DNA from: CAWFFV01 sp963814985
GTDB taxonomy: Bacteria > Chloroflexota > Ktedonobacteria > Ktedonobacterales > Ktedonobacteraceae
Direction of reading: 5' to 3'
NCBI GenBank assembly: GCA_963814985.1
Contig: CAWFFV010000090.1
Span: 1-38,549 of the forward strand
DNA length: 38,549 bases
Shown: one piece after another, positions 9,301 through 17,269 of the stretch
Layout of the letters: every line of letters begins with the position of its first letter
Position numbering within the stretch: position 1 is the first letter of the stretch
Notes under the pieces: generated by a model
The model's database searches: none
Told to the model about the DNA's origin: nothing
What the model saw: only the letters and a program-made list of their open reading frames with translations
Made by a program: the position numbers and the translations under genes

Positions 9301-9884
9301 CCTGTTTGAGCACGAAAACCTTCGCCACAGAGAACCGCGAGGCTACGATATTGCGTCTCATCGAGGAAGTTTCCTACCGCAAGCGTTTCGATGCGCTGAT
9401 AGAGTGATCGCTCGGCCTCGTCTTCCTCGTTGAGGTGGCGGAGTGCACTGTGCCGTTTCTCTTCGTCGATCCAAGTGACCAGGTAGCCGGTATAGCCAAG
9501 TATTGAGGTAAGTTGGCGAGGGGAGAGGCCAAGCAAAATTGCCAGAATGCTTGGTACCCCTCGCGCGAACCAACTATGTGCGACTGGCACAGCGAGTTCA
9601 ATGTGCCCCATGCGTTCGCGGCGTACTCTGCTCGGAGCAATTTCGACACCACATTTCTCACAGACAAACCCTGGCGTGCGTTCGCGACGATATTTACCAC
9701 ATGCGCATGTCCAATCTTTCGTAGGACCAAAGATGCGTTCACAAAAAAGTCCGCCCTTCTCCGGCTTGTTGGTGAGGTAGTTGATCGTATCCGCTTTGGT
9801 CACCTCGCCACAACTCCACTTGCGGATCTGCTCCGGTGATGCCAGACTGATACGCAGTCCGGCGATAGTGTTCAGATTGCTCAT
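6327..9884 (-). CDS. rpoC: RNA polymerase beta-prime subunit, orphan compact copy
   Basis: 1185 residues, near the length of the compact Bacillus beta-prime and without large lineage insertions. All landmarks are visible: N-terminal zinc site C60/C62/C75/C78; switch-2 region NLLGKRVDYSGRSVI (about 353-367); RAPTLHRLSIQAFE (437-450); catalytic NADFDGDQ (470-477) with all three Mg-binding Asp; bridge helix around GARKGFMDRSLNTAQSGYLT (about 778-797); second zinc site C814/C881/C888/C891; and trigger loop GEPGTQLTMRTFHSGG (917-932). The start is supported by the family N-terminus (RISLASPEQIR) and a purine-rich AGAAAGAAGAGAC upstream. The C-terminus departs from the family after KERVVLG. One extra G near 6390 would give a family-like ending (MRIPSTIA, stop at 6362). 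There is no rpoB upstream; the neighbours are conjugation genes. The core looks catalytically competent. Whether the host has another rpoC cannot be seen. Confidence 0.96.
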   Translation of the reverse strand: MSNLNTIAGLRISLASPEQIRKWSCGEVTKADTINYLTNKPEKGGLFCERIFGPTKDWTCACGKYRRERTPGFVCEKCGVEIAPSRVRRERMGHIELAVPVAHSWFARGVPSILAILLGLSPRQLTSILGYTGYLVTWIDEEKRHSALRHLNEEDEAERSLYQRIETLAVGNFLDETQYRSLAVLCGEGFRAQTGAEAVRSQLDALDLTELATSLRSAIHEGTGNQKKAIKRLHIVEAFRSSGTNPSWTLLEVIPVLPPDLRPLVHLGGGRFAASDLNLLYARVIHRNARVQRFIKLDAPDALLNYEKRLLQDACDALFDNTRCMHPLTGARRQPLKSLTDVLKGKQGRFRRNLLGKRVDYSGRSVICVDLDLQLHECGLPKKIALELFKPFVIRKLVDRNLACSPRYAKRMVERRNPLVWDQLAECMHEKVVILNRAPTLHRLSIQAFEAKLVEGDAIRLHPLVCNAFNADFDGDQMAVHLPLSDEAQSEARRLMLSVRNLRSPASGDPAISLSQEIVLGCFYLTEDRLSKKRAGRVFVDANEARLAYDQGIIDLHTHITVRIPDQQVYDAPPPSPASSPRRGRIETTVGRLIFNELLPTCLRYRNYAMTKECLKQLVIESLTLIGEDATARLADAIKHLGYRFATKSGISFAISDIQEPPEKQKLVEQGQVSAQEIQHEYQYGTINKEERDQRIITLWTETTEQISKKLLELLDPWGTISTIVKSGATKARFQQIRQLLGIRGLMADPSGRIIPIPVLGNYLVGLKTWEVFIAGSGARKGFMDRSLNTAQSGYLTRKLVEVGMEVWITMEDCETQDGWLITSEESRTLGLPDLRSRIVGRILAESVGGLEAGVLLDEQHVENLLASGVTALRVRSPFTCQADYGICCRCYGRDLATGNLVKRGAAVGVIAGQSIGEPGTQLTMRTFHSGGIANAQGDITQGLPRVSELFEARVPKGAALLAEIEGTIQIEKQEGAGRTVIRIIDSASALPTEQTREYEIVPGQSLAVQDGQAVDIGTPLTAGACNPRQLLSLQGRETVARYLINEVQRVYRGTGVYMNDKHIEVIVRQMLRYVQVTDPGDTDLLPGDTLDRFDFQIANVRTLAQGGQLAIAHPVLLGLTRTALHTSSWIAAALFQETSRVLTSAAIRGQVDFLKGFKERVVLGDAHSEYHCLTLVHVKIITKT

Positions 9885-10033
9885 CTTGTCTCTTCTTTCT
9901 AATCAGCAGTAGGGATGCTATCGGTGCTGATACAATGCGAAGCACCCACTGCTCGTATTGACTCTCTGCACACAACAGTAGCATTGCGTTCCGGTTTGTC
10001 ACCAGGAAGCGATGGATGCTGGATCAGCACGAA

Positions 10034-10065
10034 GCCTGAAAACGACCGGGAAGGAAACCTGAAAA
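10034..10065 (-). promoter_or_regulatory. Conserved upstream element, copy A (rpoC)
   Basis: On the minus strand this reads TTTTCAGG, then TTTCCTTCCCGGTCGTTTTC, then AGGC. It ends 150 bases upstream of the rpoC start codon. The same sequence recurs upstream of the conjugation operon (18248-18280) and at 31878-31920, with a degenerate copy at 23385-23418. The rest of the 323-base gap 9885-10207 holds no gene. Confidence 0.55.
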
Positions 10066-10207
10066 ACAGCTAGAGAGGTCTGTCAAGAGGCGAGAGCAGG
10101 GTCAGCAGGCCCTGGTGCTGGACCTGCTCCTCCAGGACGATGATGATGGAAAGATTAGCGCTCACGGTATCGATGCCAGAGCGAATAAACGTAACCGTCT
10201 GGTCATC

Positions 10208-12985
10208 TTATATGATCACCAGAAGCATACGAAGCATGAGACAGAGTGTCATCCAGGTAGTTGGCTCGGCGTAGCACCGGTATTTTGCCTCGTATTCCCG
10301 CTTCGAGTTCATCTCGCTGTCATATTTCACCAGGATGCACTGCTCTTTAGGTTTGAGAAGAGCGAGCATGTGAGAGCATACGACCAGAACATTTTTGAGA
10401 GGCACGACTGGCTTATCCATGTTCTTGCCCTTCACGTCCCTCATACTCCTTTGATGTTCCCCGGCTTGCTCCGTCCGAAGTGAATATTCCATGAGAACCT
10501 GACGACGAGCGGCTTTTGTTGCTCTTATCCTGGTTCTCTTGCATTGTCTTTGGCTCTGGAGAGAACGCGCCTCCTGGTCTTTGCCCATATGGCGGCTACG
10601 CCGGTGGTTGCGTGTCTCATTTTTCTGAGGTCTACCAGCTTCAGTGGCTTTTCGCTCCTGGAGCTGGCACTGGCTCTCTGTCGCTTTCTCAGGCAGTTGT
10701 ATGATCTGTGTTGGGTCAGGAGACTGCTTTGTCTCTGTGATCACTTGCGCTGATGACTGCTCCTGAGCACGTTGGTCGGCGGTGTCCCGCTCCTCTTTCT
10801 TGGTGCGTGCTGCCGTTGCCTCACGTTGGAGCCTGCTCGCGTATGCACTGACGTTAAGAAAGTGGCGCAGGTGCTCTTCGTAGCTGTGGTCGACAGAAGT
10901 TGCGGGAAGATAGCGAGCCTGATTCGTGCGTCGGATCTCTTCAACCAGACGATCTCGTGCTGCGTCGTCCTTCCAGCTTGCAGGTTGAGCGAGCGAGACT
11001 GAAACGATCTGGATTGGGTAGTCTGCAATGGCAAGCCGTGCGTAACAATGGAGGCCTGGTTGACTGACAATATGCTTGACCGTGACCTTTTCCTGAAGCT
11101 CTTCCTCCATGATCTTCGCATCGGCAGCAGAGACGCGGAAGACACAGAGTTGCTGACAGTTCGAGAGAACCATCTCCAGGAGGCCATCGCGGATCTTGTT
11201 CAATCGCTTGAGGCTCTGAGTGGCGAGCAGCATCGCACAACCAAACTTGCCGTCCTCTGACAATAATTTGTCGAAATCACCCCCTGAGAAATTCTGAAAC
11301 TCATCGATGGCAACAAACACGTTGCGTCGTTGCTTCAGCGGAAGATGTTGTTGCAGGCTAAATGCGCGGTGCAGCAGGTTTATCAAGGTCGAACCGAGAA
11401 TGTTGACCGCGCTATCATCCATATCCCTGGCAGCAAGCGCACAGAGCACGATTTTTCCGTCCGTCACAGCCTCAGACACGGGCGCTTTTGTGATAGGCTG
11501 GCCAACGATGCGTCGGAGATGGACATTGTTGTTGAACACGCCAATCTTAGAGATGATTGGCATGATGACCTCGTTTTTGAAGGCGGGATTGAGAGAAAAG
11601 TATGAGATTTGCCAGAAGGCCATCAGTTCCTGGTGCCAGGTTTCACTCATATCGAGCTGGCTCAAAACCTGGATAGCGTAATCCTTATATTGCAGCAAAG
11701 GATTGACATCCAGCAACGTGTACTGCTCCTCCGCTCGTCCTGCCTGGACAAGTCGCTCGTTGAGTGTATAGAGCAACAAACAGACGGAATTGAGAAAGTA
11801 GGCCATACGTGGTCCCCATTGCTCTGCCCAGATTTTTTGGAATGAGGACATGAGATTGGAAACAGCCTGATCCCTCGTCAATCCCATGCTTGCGTCCAAT
11901 GGGTTAAGAGCCACCGGGAACTGCGTGTCTGTCATATCAAGAAGTAGCACATCCTGAGCGCGGGACGGTGGCACGAGCTTGAGAATATCCATGATGAGAT
12001 CGCGATGTGGATCGGCGACAAACACGCCAGGCTGTGGGAGAGTTGCTTGCCAATCCGGTTGCAGCGGCTGCATGGCTGCCCAGGTAAGGAGCTGGATCAG
12101 CACTGACTTCCCACTACGAGACATGCCAACGAAGAACTTATGCGAGAACAGAACATCGAACGGGAAGGAGACCGGCACACTGTGGCGGCGATGCAACGAA
12201 TAGCCGATGAGTGCTGGTGGGAAGGGAGCTGGCATCTGCTCGATCTGATGTGCAATCTCTGGAGAGGCCAGCAATCCTTTGAGCGAGATCCTGCGAACCA
12301 GCGGTAAATCGGTCGTCTCTTGAGGAAGGTGGAACATGCCGGATAGCTCAAGCGAATTGAGAACCTGCCAGGAATATGCCCCGCCATGCAACAAGCGCCG
12401 CAGAAGATGTACATACGGAAAGGCATGCAGTGCGCCGGTAAGCTGTCTGGCTTTCTGGTCAAGCACACGGAGGTACCTGATACGTTTGAGGTACAGGCTA
12501 TTGGACGAAGCCAGGGTGAACTGACGATATGCCACTTCCATGGTCGAGAGGTGCATTGTCAACTGAGACTTCGTGCAAGTGTGCTCCTGCCCAATCACAA
12601 TCACGCGCAGTTGACTATAAAAGCCCGCTCGCGCCATTTTCTCCGAAACCAACTTCATGTCGTAGATCGGCGGTTTCTTCTGCAAGAGCTTCCACCAGAG
12701 CAAGGCTATGACGCCAAGAGCAAGTACCACACCCAGGAGTGTAAGCGGCAACCAGGCATGCTCCCGGTACCAGCGGTAGACAAAGAGACCTCCGAGGGCG
12801 ACGATGATGAGGGCTACCAGCATGAGCCCTTCGTCGGTGTCACTGCGCGTCGTGGTGTTTTTCATCGAAGCGGCCAGCTCATCCCGTTCTGGTTGGAGAG
12901 CGTGCTCAACCGACTTGCGAATATCTGCGGAGAGCCAGTTCTCAGGGGCACGTATCAGGGCAAGTTGGGCGATAATCCGCTGGCC
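10208..12985 (-). CDS. VirD4/TraG-like conjugative coupling ATPase, main segment
   Basis: This frame carries most of a coupling-type P-loop ATPase that would feed DNA or protein substrate to the T4SS at the inner membrane. Two adjacent membrane helices come first (LMLVALIIVALGGLFVYRW and a following hydrophobic stretch). Then come Walker A GMSRSGKS, the strand VFVADPHRDL, Walker B VFVAIDEFQNF, and a late LLATQSLKRLNK motif typical of the VirD4/TraG/HerA group. The C-terminal 200 residues are charged and Gln-rich, and the last 70 (from MDKPVVPLKN) could be a separate small protein in the same frame. The N-terminal part lies in another frame (12955-13542). Restoring one G near 12977 (GG to GGG) joins them as GPGQRIIAQLALIRAPENW. 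It is the last gene of the conjugation operon. Confidence 0.82.
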   Translation of the reverse strand, partial: GQRIIAQLALIRAPENWLSADIRKSVEHALQPERDELAASMKNTTTRSDTDEGLMLVALIIVALGGLFVYRWYREHAWLPLTLLGVVLALGVIALLWWKLLQKKPPIYDMKLVSEKMARAGFYSQLRVIVIGQEHTCTKSQLTMHLSTMEVAYRQFTLASSNSLYLKRIRYLRVLDQKARQLTGALHAFPYVHLLRRLLHGGAYSWQVLNSLELSGMFHLPQETTDLPLVRRISLKGLLASPEIAHQIEQMPAPFPPALIGYSLHRRHSVPVSFPFDVLFSHKFFVGMSRSGKSVLIQLLTWAAMQPLQPDWQATLPQPGVFVADPHRDLIMDILKLVPPSRAQDVLLLDMTDTQFPVALNPLDASMGLTRDQAVSNLMSSFQKIWAEQWGPRMAYFLNSVCLLLYTLNERLVQAGRAEEQYTLLDVNPLLQYKDYAIQVLSQLDMSETWHQELMAFWQISYFSLNPAFKNEVIMPIISKIGVFNNNVHLRRIVGQPITKAPVSEAVTDGKIVLCALAARDMDDSAVNILGSTLINLLHRAFSLQQHLPLKQRRNVFVAIDEFQNFSGGDFDKLLSEDGKFGCAMLLATQSLKRLNKIRDGLLEMVLSNCQQLCVFRVSAADAKIMEEELQEKVTVKHIVSQPGLHCYARLAIADYPIQIVSVSLAQPASWKDDAARDRLVEEIRRTNQARYLPATSVDHSYEEHLRHFLNVSAYASRLQREATAARTKKEERDTADQRAQEQSSAQVITETKQSPDPTQIIQLPEKATESQCQLQERKATEAGRPQKNETRNHRRSRHMGKDQEARSLQSQRQCKRTRIRATKAARRQVLMEYSLRTEQAGEHQRSMRDVKGKNMDKPVVPLKNVLVVCSHMLALLKPKEQCILVKYDSEMNSKREYEAKYRCYAEPTTWMTLCLMLRMLLVII

Positions 12986-13542
12986 GGACCGATCGCTTCC
13001 ATATTGGCGAGAAGACCGGCGAGTGGATCTGCACCAGGCTCGGCCAGAACTTTGCCCGTGAACATTTTCAGCGGAAGATAGCTTGGCTGCGTCAGGGAGA
13101 ACTCTCCAACGACCGCATGTTCTCCTGCGTGCAGAATGAGCGGGTCGGCGTGTTGCACAACACGCTGAATTTCTGCCTGAGGATATTGCGCTTCCAATTG
13201 CTTGCACAGCATAGTGAGTTGCGTCTCAGAACTGGCTCTCAGCAGAAAGCCCTGCTCCCGTCTGGTGCCGACCAGCTCCAATGCAAACGGCTCGTCGCTG
13301 GAGCAGGCCTGGAACCAGTTTTCCATCGCCTGTGCCTGACGCTCTCCTTCATCAGAAGGCATGATGAGCGCCAGGAACCGTCCTCCCTGTGGCATGATCT
13401 TAACACGCTTCACATTGCCAGGAGCGTTCTTCGGTGGATTTGCCTGTCTCTTCCTTCCCAGGCTCTTCCACGTTTGGGTAGAGGCCGGAAGTGGGGCCGT
13501 TGACATGATTTGAGTCGTCGCCTCTTGGGTTATCCGGGCCAT
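12955..13542 (-). CDS. Coupling ATPase, N-terminal segment before frameshift
   Basis: About 190 residues from ATG 13542, which overlaps the preceding stop as TAATG. It is a soluble alpha/beta region (residues such as FLALIMPSDEGERQAQAMEN and RREQGFLLRASSETQL) that continues into the ATPase frame at about 12977 after a one-base slip; the last few residues before 12955 are out of frame. Fixed N-terminal domains of this kind precede the membrane helices and motor domain in T4SS coupling or VirB4-like proteins of Gram-positive-type systems. The strict 1-base coupling to the upstream gene supports an operon. Confidence 0.7.
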   Translation of the reverse strand: MARITQEATTQIMSTAPLPASTQTWKSLGRKRQANPPKNAPGNVKRVKIMPQGGRFLALIMPSDEGERQAQAMENWFQACSSDEPFALELVGTRREQGFLLRASSETQLTMLCKQLEAQYPQAEIQRVVQHADPLILHAGEHAVVGEFSLTQPSYLPLKMFTGKVLAEPGADPLAGLLANMEAIGPASGLSPNLP

Positions 13543-13829
13543 TACAGCCTCCCTTCTGTGTTTTCACTGCCAGCTAGTAGCGCTCTCGTCCAGTCCGTCG
13601 CAAGACCGTTCAATTGTATACCTCCTCCCAGAGGGGCAGCAGAAGCGGTAAACTGAGAGTACTGTATGGATGCATGTGAGCGTGCAATCTCATGCATCGA
13701 CACTATGACGAGAGTTGTAGACCCCAGGCACACTGCTAGCAGCGTTGAAATGATCAGGATGATGAGCCGCTGGATGAATGTCCAGCGGAGGTGAGCGATA
13801 GTCCTGTGTACCATGTGAATATTTAGCAT
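13542..13829 (-). CDS. Small single-TM protein of the conjugation operon
   Basis: 95 residues from ATG 13829, chosen because AAGGAGAG lies five bases upstream; an in-frame ATG at 13853 lacks a good site. One membrane helix (LIILIISTLLAVCLGSTTLVIV) near residue 25 is followed by a periplasmic-type tail. The stop overlaps the next start by one base (TAATG), showing translational coupling to the coupling ATPase. No family is recognised. It is probably a minor membrane component or assembly factor of the T4SS. Confidence 0.7.
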   Translation of the reverse strand: MLNIHMVHRTIAHLRWTFIQRLIILIISTLLAVCLGSTTLVIVSMHEIARSHASIQYSQFTASAAPLGGGIQLNGLATDWTRALLAGSENTEGRL

Positions 13830-13853
13830 TGTTCTCTCCTTATCTGTTTCCAC

Positions 13854-14189
13854 CTAAGAGGAGGCAATATCCTGGCGTTGCTGGCGCATTCGGAGCAGGC
13901 GACGTTCCCGTGGGTCGGTCGTAAAGATGGCACGGTGCAGTTGGCTCTGCCTGGCGACCTCAATGGCGGCGTATTCTCGTCCGCAGCGCAGGATGGCGCG
14001 CCCTGAGACTCCTTCTTCGAGAACGCGCTCCAGCTCTTCGGCAAGCTTGAGCTTTTGAGCGGTATGACGCTGCATACCGAGAAAGAAACAGGTGCCTGCG
14101 TTCGAGATGATGACCTGTCCCTCTTCCAGGAAATCCGCCGGGTGCTGTGATGAGCGTGAATTGCGCAATGCCGAGCTTGCGGAACCCAC
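13854..14189 (-). CDS. virB4: VirB4-like ATPase, C-terminal segment
   Basis: The usable part begins near 14150 with SQHPADFLEEGQVIISNAG, followed by FFLGMQRHTAQKLKLAEEL. This is the usual end of VirB4/TraC motors, where SQ(H/D)P-DFL and I-NA-T-F-L follow the Walker B region. It joins the frame 13960-14796 (ending LGIAQFTL) by removing one A at about 14150. About 100 residues remain to the stop at 13854, 25 bases before the next gene. Confidence 0.7.
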   Translation of the reverse strand: MGSASSALRNSRSSQHPADFLEEGQVIISNAGTCFFLGMQRHTAQKLKLAEELERVLEEGVSGRAILRCGREYAAIEVARQSQLHRAIFTTDPRERRLLRMRQQRQDIASS

Positions 14190-14796
14190 GTGAGCCTGAC
14201 TCCAGGTAGCGCTTGCCAGCGGGATGTTTGAGCATGTATGAAGCCTCTTCTACGACATAAGCCAGGTAGCGATCATCGCGCCTCAAGGCTCGATGTCGTT
14301 GCAGGAAGTTCTGCACGACATAGATCATCAATGGGTACCATTTTTCGTCCAACGTGTTGATGTTAAAGATGGTCAGCGGGCAGTTGATCTCGACTGTGGT
14401 CTGACCAGGAAAGAGAAAGGCGACATTCTCAAATCGCTCCAGAAGCGCCTGACGCATCGACTCCGAAGATGCAGGAACGTTCTTCATAGCCAGAATCAAG
14501 TCGGCGAAAACCGGTGGTTCACGTAAAAGTGTGTTCGGATCGCGCCGGATGGCTTCGAGCGTCAAGCCCTTCGCAGCGTAGGCCTCACGTGCCGCATGGG
14601 TGAGAAAGGCCTCCTGGGCTTTTGTGAGCGTCTCGCCGTAGAGCAGCGAGAGACCGATTAACAGATGGTTCTCAATAAACTCGGCCAGGAGGTCACTGGG
14701 GTCATCCAGATTGACATCGGCTGGCCCGTAGGGAATGTCCATAATGTTCACCGGACAGACACCTGCTAAGTTGAAACGTTGGCTTTCTCCATGCAA
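13960..14796 (-). CDS. virB4: VirB4-like ATPase, central motor segment
   Basis: This carries the middle of the VirB4 motor. Just upstream in this frame is the strand AVVLDRDGDYDAIHEYL (about 14795-14840), then HGESQRFNLAG, NIMDIPYG, the helical lid-like region, and Walker B-like YLAYVVEEASYMLKHPAGKR followed by SRGFRKLGIAQFTL. VirB4 powers pilus assembly and substrate transfer at the inner membrane. The frame meets the Walker A segment at about 14840 and the C-terminal segment at about 14150. Residues after FTL in this frame are out-of-frame noise. Confidence 0.75.
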   Translation of the reverse strand: MHGESQRFNLAGVCPVNIMDIPYGPADVNLDDPSDLLAEFIENHLLIGLSLLYGETLTKAQEAFLTHAAREAYAAKGLTLEAIRRDPNTLLREPPVFADLILAMKNVPASSESMRQALLERFENVAFLFPGQTTVEINCPLTIFNINTLDEKWYPLMIYVVQNFLQRHRALRRDDRYLAYVVEEASYMLKHPAGKRYLESGSRGFRKLGIAQFTLITAPGGFPGRGTGHHLERRHLFLSRYAASYRSKAQACRRAGARSRRRSLRARHPALRTRIRRH

Positions 14797-14812
14797 GTAC
14801 TCGTGGATGGCG

Positions 14813-15637
14813 TCATAGTCGCCATCGCGGTCTAAAACTACTGCGTCGGCGATCCTGGCAGCACAGCAAGCCTATAATCAGGGTCTTTGCTAGCCACGAC
14901 TTCCCCATGCCGCTCTCGCCGCAGATCACGACGTGCGGGTTGGGAAGTCGCTTGTGACTATCCCACGGATTAAAGTAGACCGGACGCCGGGAGAAGCCCG
15001 ATCCGGTGGTGCCAATATAGGCACCGGTTGGTGTGCCAACGGTCCCGGTGGACCAGTTCATAAAGGTCGAAAGCACATCTGATGGCAGATTTGTGAACGT
15101 GTCCAGCCAGGCCAGATCAGCGGGCAAACATGCCTGCCAGGCCAGATCGTGACGCCGTGACAGCGGTCGAACGCGTAACTGCAGATCGCGCAGGTGCGAG
15201 AGCAGGTAATTGGCACGTTGCTCCAGCCGCTCTGTGCTTGAGGCGTGAATGCCAATGATCATCTGGACAGTAAAGATTTTGAGCCTTTTGCGTGCGAGCG
15301 CGTCCATGACAGCCCTGACTTGCTCTGCTTCGATCTTCTGGTCGGCATTGGTAATGCGTAGCGCCTTTTGGTCTGCCAGTTTTTGGCTTTCCAGTTTCGT
15401 CAGGTGGAGTTCCAGTTTTTTGATCATGAGACGGCTATCAATGGGATGACAGCGTGACATGACGATCATGGGCAGGGCAAGCGAGGTGAGTTCCTCTTGC
15501 CAACCACACATGAGATCTGGAGCAAAACCAATGACTTCGTAGTAGCGCTGGTAACGTTTCTCTCCGTGTACTGTCACCTCAACGGCATCCTTGAGGAGCA
15601 TGACGGCGGATGGGGCGATCAGATCGGCCAGGTGCAC
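14813..15637 (-). CDS. virB4: VirB4-like ATPase, N-terminal and Walker A segment
   Basis: About 270 residues with a VirB4 N-terminal domain (pattern L-R-PLS-RHDLAWQACLP, then WSTGTVGTPTGAYIG) leading to YFNPWD and Walker A ICGESGMGKSWLAKTL near the end. The frame actually extends upstream of the GTG at 15637 to about 15715 (KKRIKGLHSTFVYQS is family-like) without any start codon. So the N-terminus must come from the neighbouring frame through a frameshift near 15715. Downstream, one missing base near 14840 separates it from the rest of the motor. Confidence 0.78.
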   Translation of the reverse strand: MHLADLIAPSAVMLLKDAVEVTVHGEKRYQRYYEVIGFAPDLMCGWQEELTSLALPMIVMSRCHPIDSRLMIKKLELHLTKLESQKLADQKALRITNADQKIEAEQVRAVMDALARKRLKIFTVQMIIGIHASSTERLEQRANYLLSHLRDLQLRVRPLSRRHDLAWQACLPADLAWLDTFTNLPSDVLSTFMNWSTGTVGTPTGAYIGTTGSGFSRRPVYFNPWDSHKRLPNPHVVICGESGMGKSWLAKTLIIGLLCCQDRRRSSFRPRWRL

Positions 15638-16560
15638 AATTCCTTGCTCGAAGCGTGCTTGATTGTTGGTGCTTTGGTAGACAAAGGTGCTGTGCAGACC
15701 TTTGATGCGTTTCTTCCATCTGCGCTGAGTCGCCCTCGACTGTGGGCCTTCCCCACAATGTCGGTCGATCCTCTCGTTGCAGTTTCGTTCTGTCCTATGG
15801 CGCTCTCACCATGCGGTGCTGCTGTGGCTATCCCTGTGTTGATCTGTTCCTCCTCATTGAGTACCTCGACTTCATAGGACGGAATGTGTGTTCCAAGTGC
15901 GAGGCAGGAGACGTATGCCTGCAGCACTGCCGCATCGTCAAGCAGGGCCGCATGTACATCAAGTTGCTGGAGGGCTTTCTTGACGATAGAAACGCGGATG
16001 CGCAGCTCGTTTTTGACCTGTTCCCGTGTAATCGCCAGGACCTTCTTCGACCATATCAACTCAAAGAGCCGCATCAGGGGAGAGCGTTGCGATCCATCCG
16101 CTTTCAGACGTGCGATTTCACTCGTAGAGGCAGACACGACCACAAAGTGCCTGATGGTTGTGCATTGTTGCAATGAGGCCTGCTGATGCTTGAGGCTTTC
16201 CACCTGCAACTTTTGGAGTTGCGGCGCTGTTGTCAGATGGGACACCGCCTGACGCTGCACAAGGAGAGCAGGGTCGTGCTCCTGATCCACCGTCTCGACG
16301 AGTGAGATGAATTTGAGTGGGAAGCCAAGGCCATCAAGGAAGTGTTGAAAGCGACCATAGATGCGAACCTGCTCGGTCTCCGCGAGAAAACGTACATTTT
16401 GCAGACTCTCAACCTCGAAGATGACCCAGTAATTGGCATCAGGCTCGTCCCGGTTTTTGCGTGAAGTGACCATACCTGCCGTTCCGTGATCCAGCTCATT
16501 GAGTTGGATCCAGCAGTCCTGGACAGAGCCTGGCTCACCCTTGGGAATCTCCGCATGCGG
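15619..16560 (-). CDS. T4SS protein following PrgI-like region, frameshifted to VirB4
   Basis: The coding part runs from about 16560 (EIPKGEPGSVQD) to about 15715. It reads as a soluble alpha/beta region with WVIFEVESLQNVRFLAETEQ, then RIYGRFQHFLDGLGFPLKFI and a long helical part ending in an acidic, low-complexity linker. Such a domain often follows the PrgI-type membrane anchor and precedes VirB4 in actinobacterial and Chloroflexota systems. It is bounded on both sides by frame changes, so it may be one protein with either neighbour. Residues after about 15715 in this frame look non-coding. Confidence 0.6.
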   Translation of the reverse strand, partial: PHAEIPKGEPGSVQDCWIQLNELDHGTAGMVTSRKNRDEPDANYWVIFEVESLQNVRFLAETEQVRIYGRFQHFLDGLGFPLKFISLVETVDQEHDPALLVQRQAVSHLTTAPQLQKLQVESLKHQQASLQQCTTIRHFVVVSASTSEIARLKADGSQRSPLMRLFELIWSKKVLAITREQVKNELRIRVSIVKKALQQLDVHAALLDDAAVLQAYVSCLALGTHIPSYEVEVLNEEEQINTGIATAAPHGESAIGQNETATRGSTDIVGKAHSRGRLSADGRNASKVCTAPLSTKAPTIKHASSKELCTWPI

Positions 16561-16924
16561 TAGCTCGCCAGACGGTCTGCATGGGTAGGAACCTGGTGCG
16601 ACCAATGAGATACAACCAGTAGAGCATCGTGTAGCCACCAACCTTGCCATGAACAAGGATGAGCGCCACAATCATGGTGAGTACGTCAACGACAATCCGG
16701 GGCGTCATGGGCATCGATGTCGTGACAGCAATTGTACCAAACAACGCTCCCAGGTCGGTCAGCAACTGAGTGAGTGACATACCTAAAATCTTCTCTTCAA
16801 ACTCCAGGAGATGGCCCGGAACTTCTTTTATCAATGGGGATTTGTCATGTTCTTGCATCGTGAATGTGGACAGGTGCGTTGCCCATTCCTCTCTGGATGG
16901 CCTGAAGAGGGAAGAGAACCGCAC
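16535..16924 (-). CDS. PrgI-like membrane protein, N-terminal segment
   Basis: The start is taken as GTG 16924 because AAAGGAG lies eight bases upstream; ATG 16858 (MQEHDKSPLIKEVPG) is the alternative. The region IKEVPGHLLEFEEKILGMSL-TQLL matches the opening of PrgI family proteins, which carry two membrane helices and partner VirB4 in Gram-positive-type T4SS. Two hydrophobic helices are visible (LGALFGTIAVTTSMPM and IVVDVLTMIVALILVHG). The frame breaks at about 16550 after RTRFLPMQTVWR, and the sense continues in the next frame as EIPKGEPGSVQD. Confidence 0.65.
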   Translation of the reverse strand: MRFSSLFRPSREEWATHLSTFTMQEHDKSPLIKEVPGHLLEFEEKILGMSLTQLLTDLGALFGTIAVTTSMPMTPRIVVDVLTMIVALILVHGKVGGYTMLYWLYLIGRTRFLPMQTVWRATACGDSQG

Positions 16925-16986
16925 CTGCCTCGCTCCTTTCATCGTATGACCAGACGACAGGTCGTCCATTCTATATACAAGCGGTA

Positions 16987-17235
16987 CTACAACATCCCAC
17001 CGAGACTGGTAGCCAACTGGACGAACGCTCCGGTAGCAGCGATGATGGCGGCGCAGATGAAGACTTTTTTCAGCTGTGCCCAGCGCTCGCTACGTGCGGC
17101 AGGTGAATTATCGTTATTCAACATGATTCCGATGCAGTTGACTGCGACAAGGAGTCCCGCTGCGGTGATACCAATCCTGGCTGCATTCTGTTGTAGCAGG
17201 GTGACAATATTGTTGAGATTTGTTAACGTGTTCAT
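16987..17235 (-). CDS. VirB2/TrbC-like small pilin-type membrane protein
   Basis: 82 residues from ATG 17235, with AAAGGGAT upstream; the longer frame from 17352 lies within the preceding gene. There are two hydrophobic helices, IGITAAGLLVAVNCIGIML and KKVFICAAIIAATGAFVQLA, separated by a short polar loop. That is the architecture of VirB2/TrbC pilin-like subunits. Its place between a VirB6-like gene and PrgI/VirB4 fits this. Identification rests on topology and context rather than on a specific motif. Confidence 0.65.
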   Translation of the reverse strand: MNTLTNLNNIVTLLQQNAARIGITAAGLLVAVNCIGIMLNNDNSPAARSERWAQLKKVFICAAIIAATGAFVQLATSLGGML

Positions 17236-17269
17236 GGTGATCCCTTTCTGTGAAAAATTGTCTGCTAGA

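Noticed and set aside
9374..9742. Plus and minus frames inside rpoC
   Set aside because: The rpoC frame is intact and carries all family motifs; other frames are shadows.
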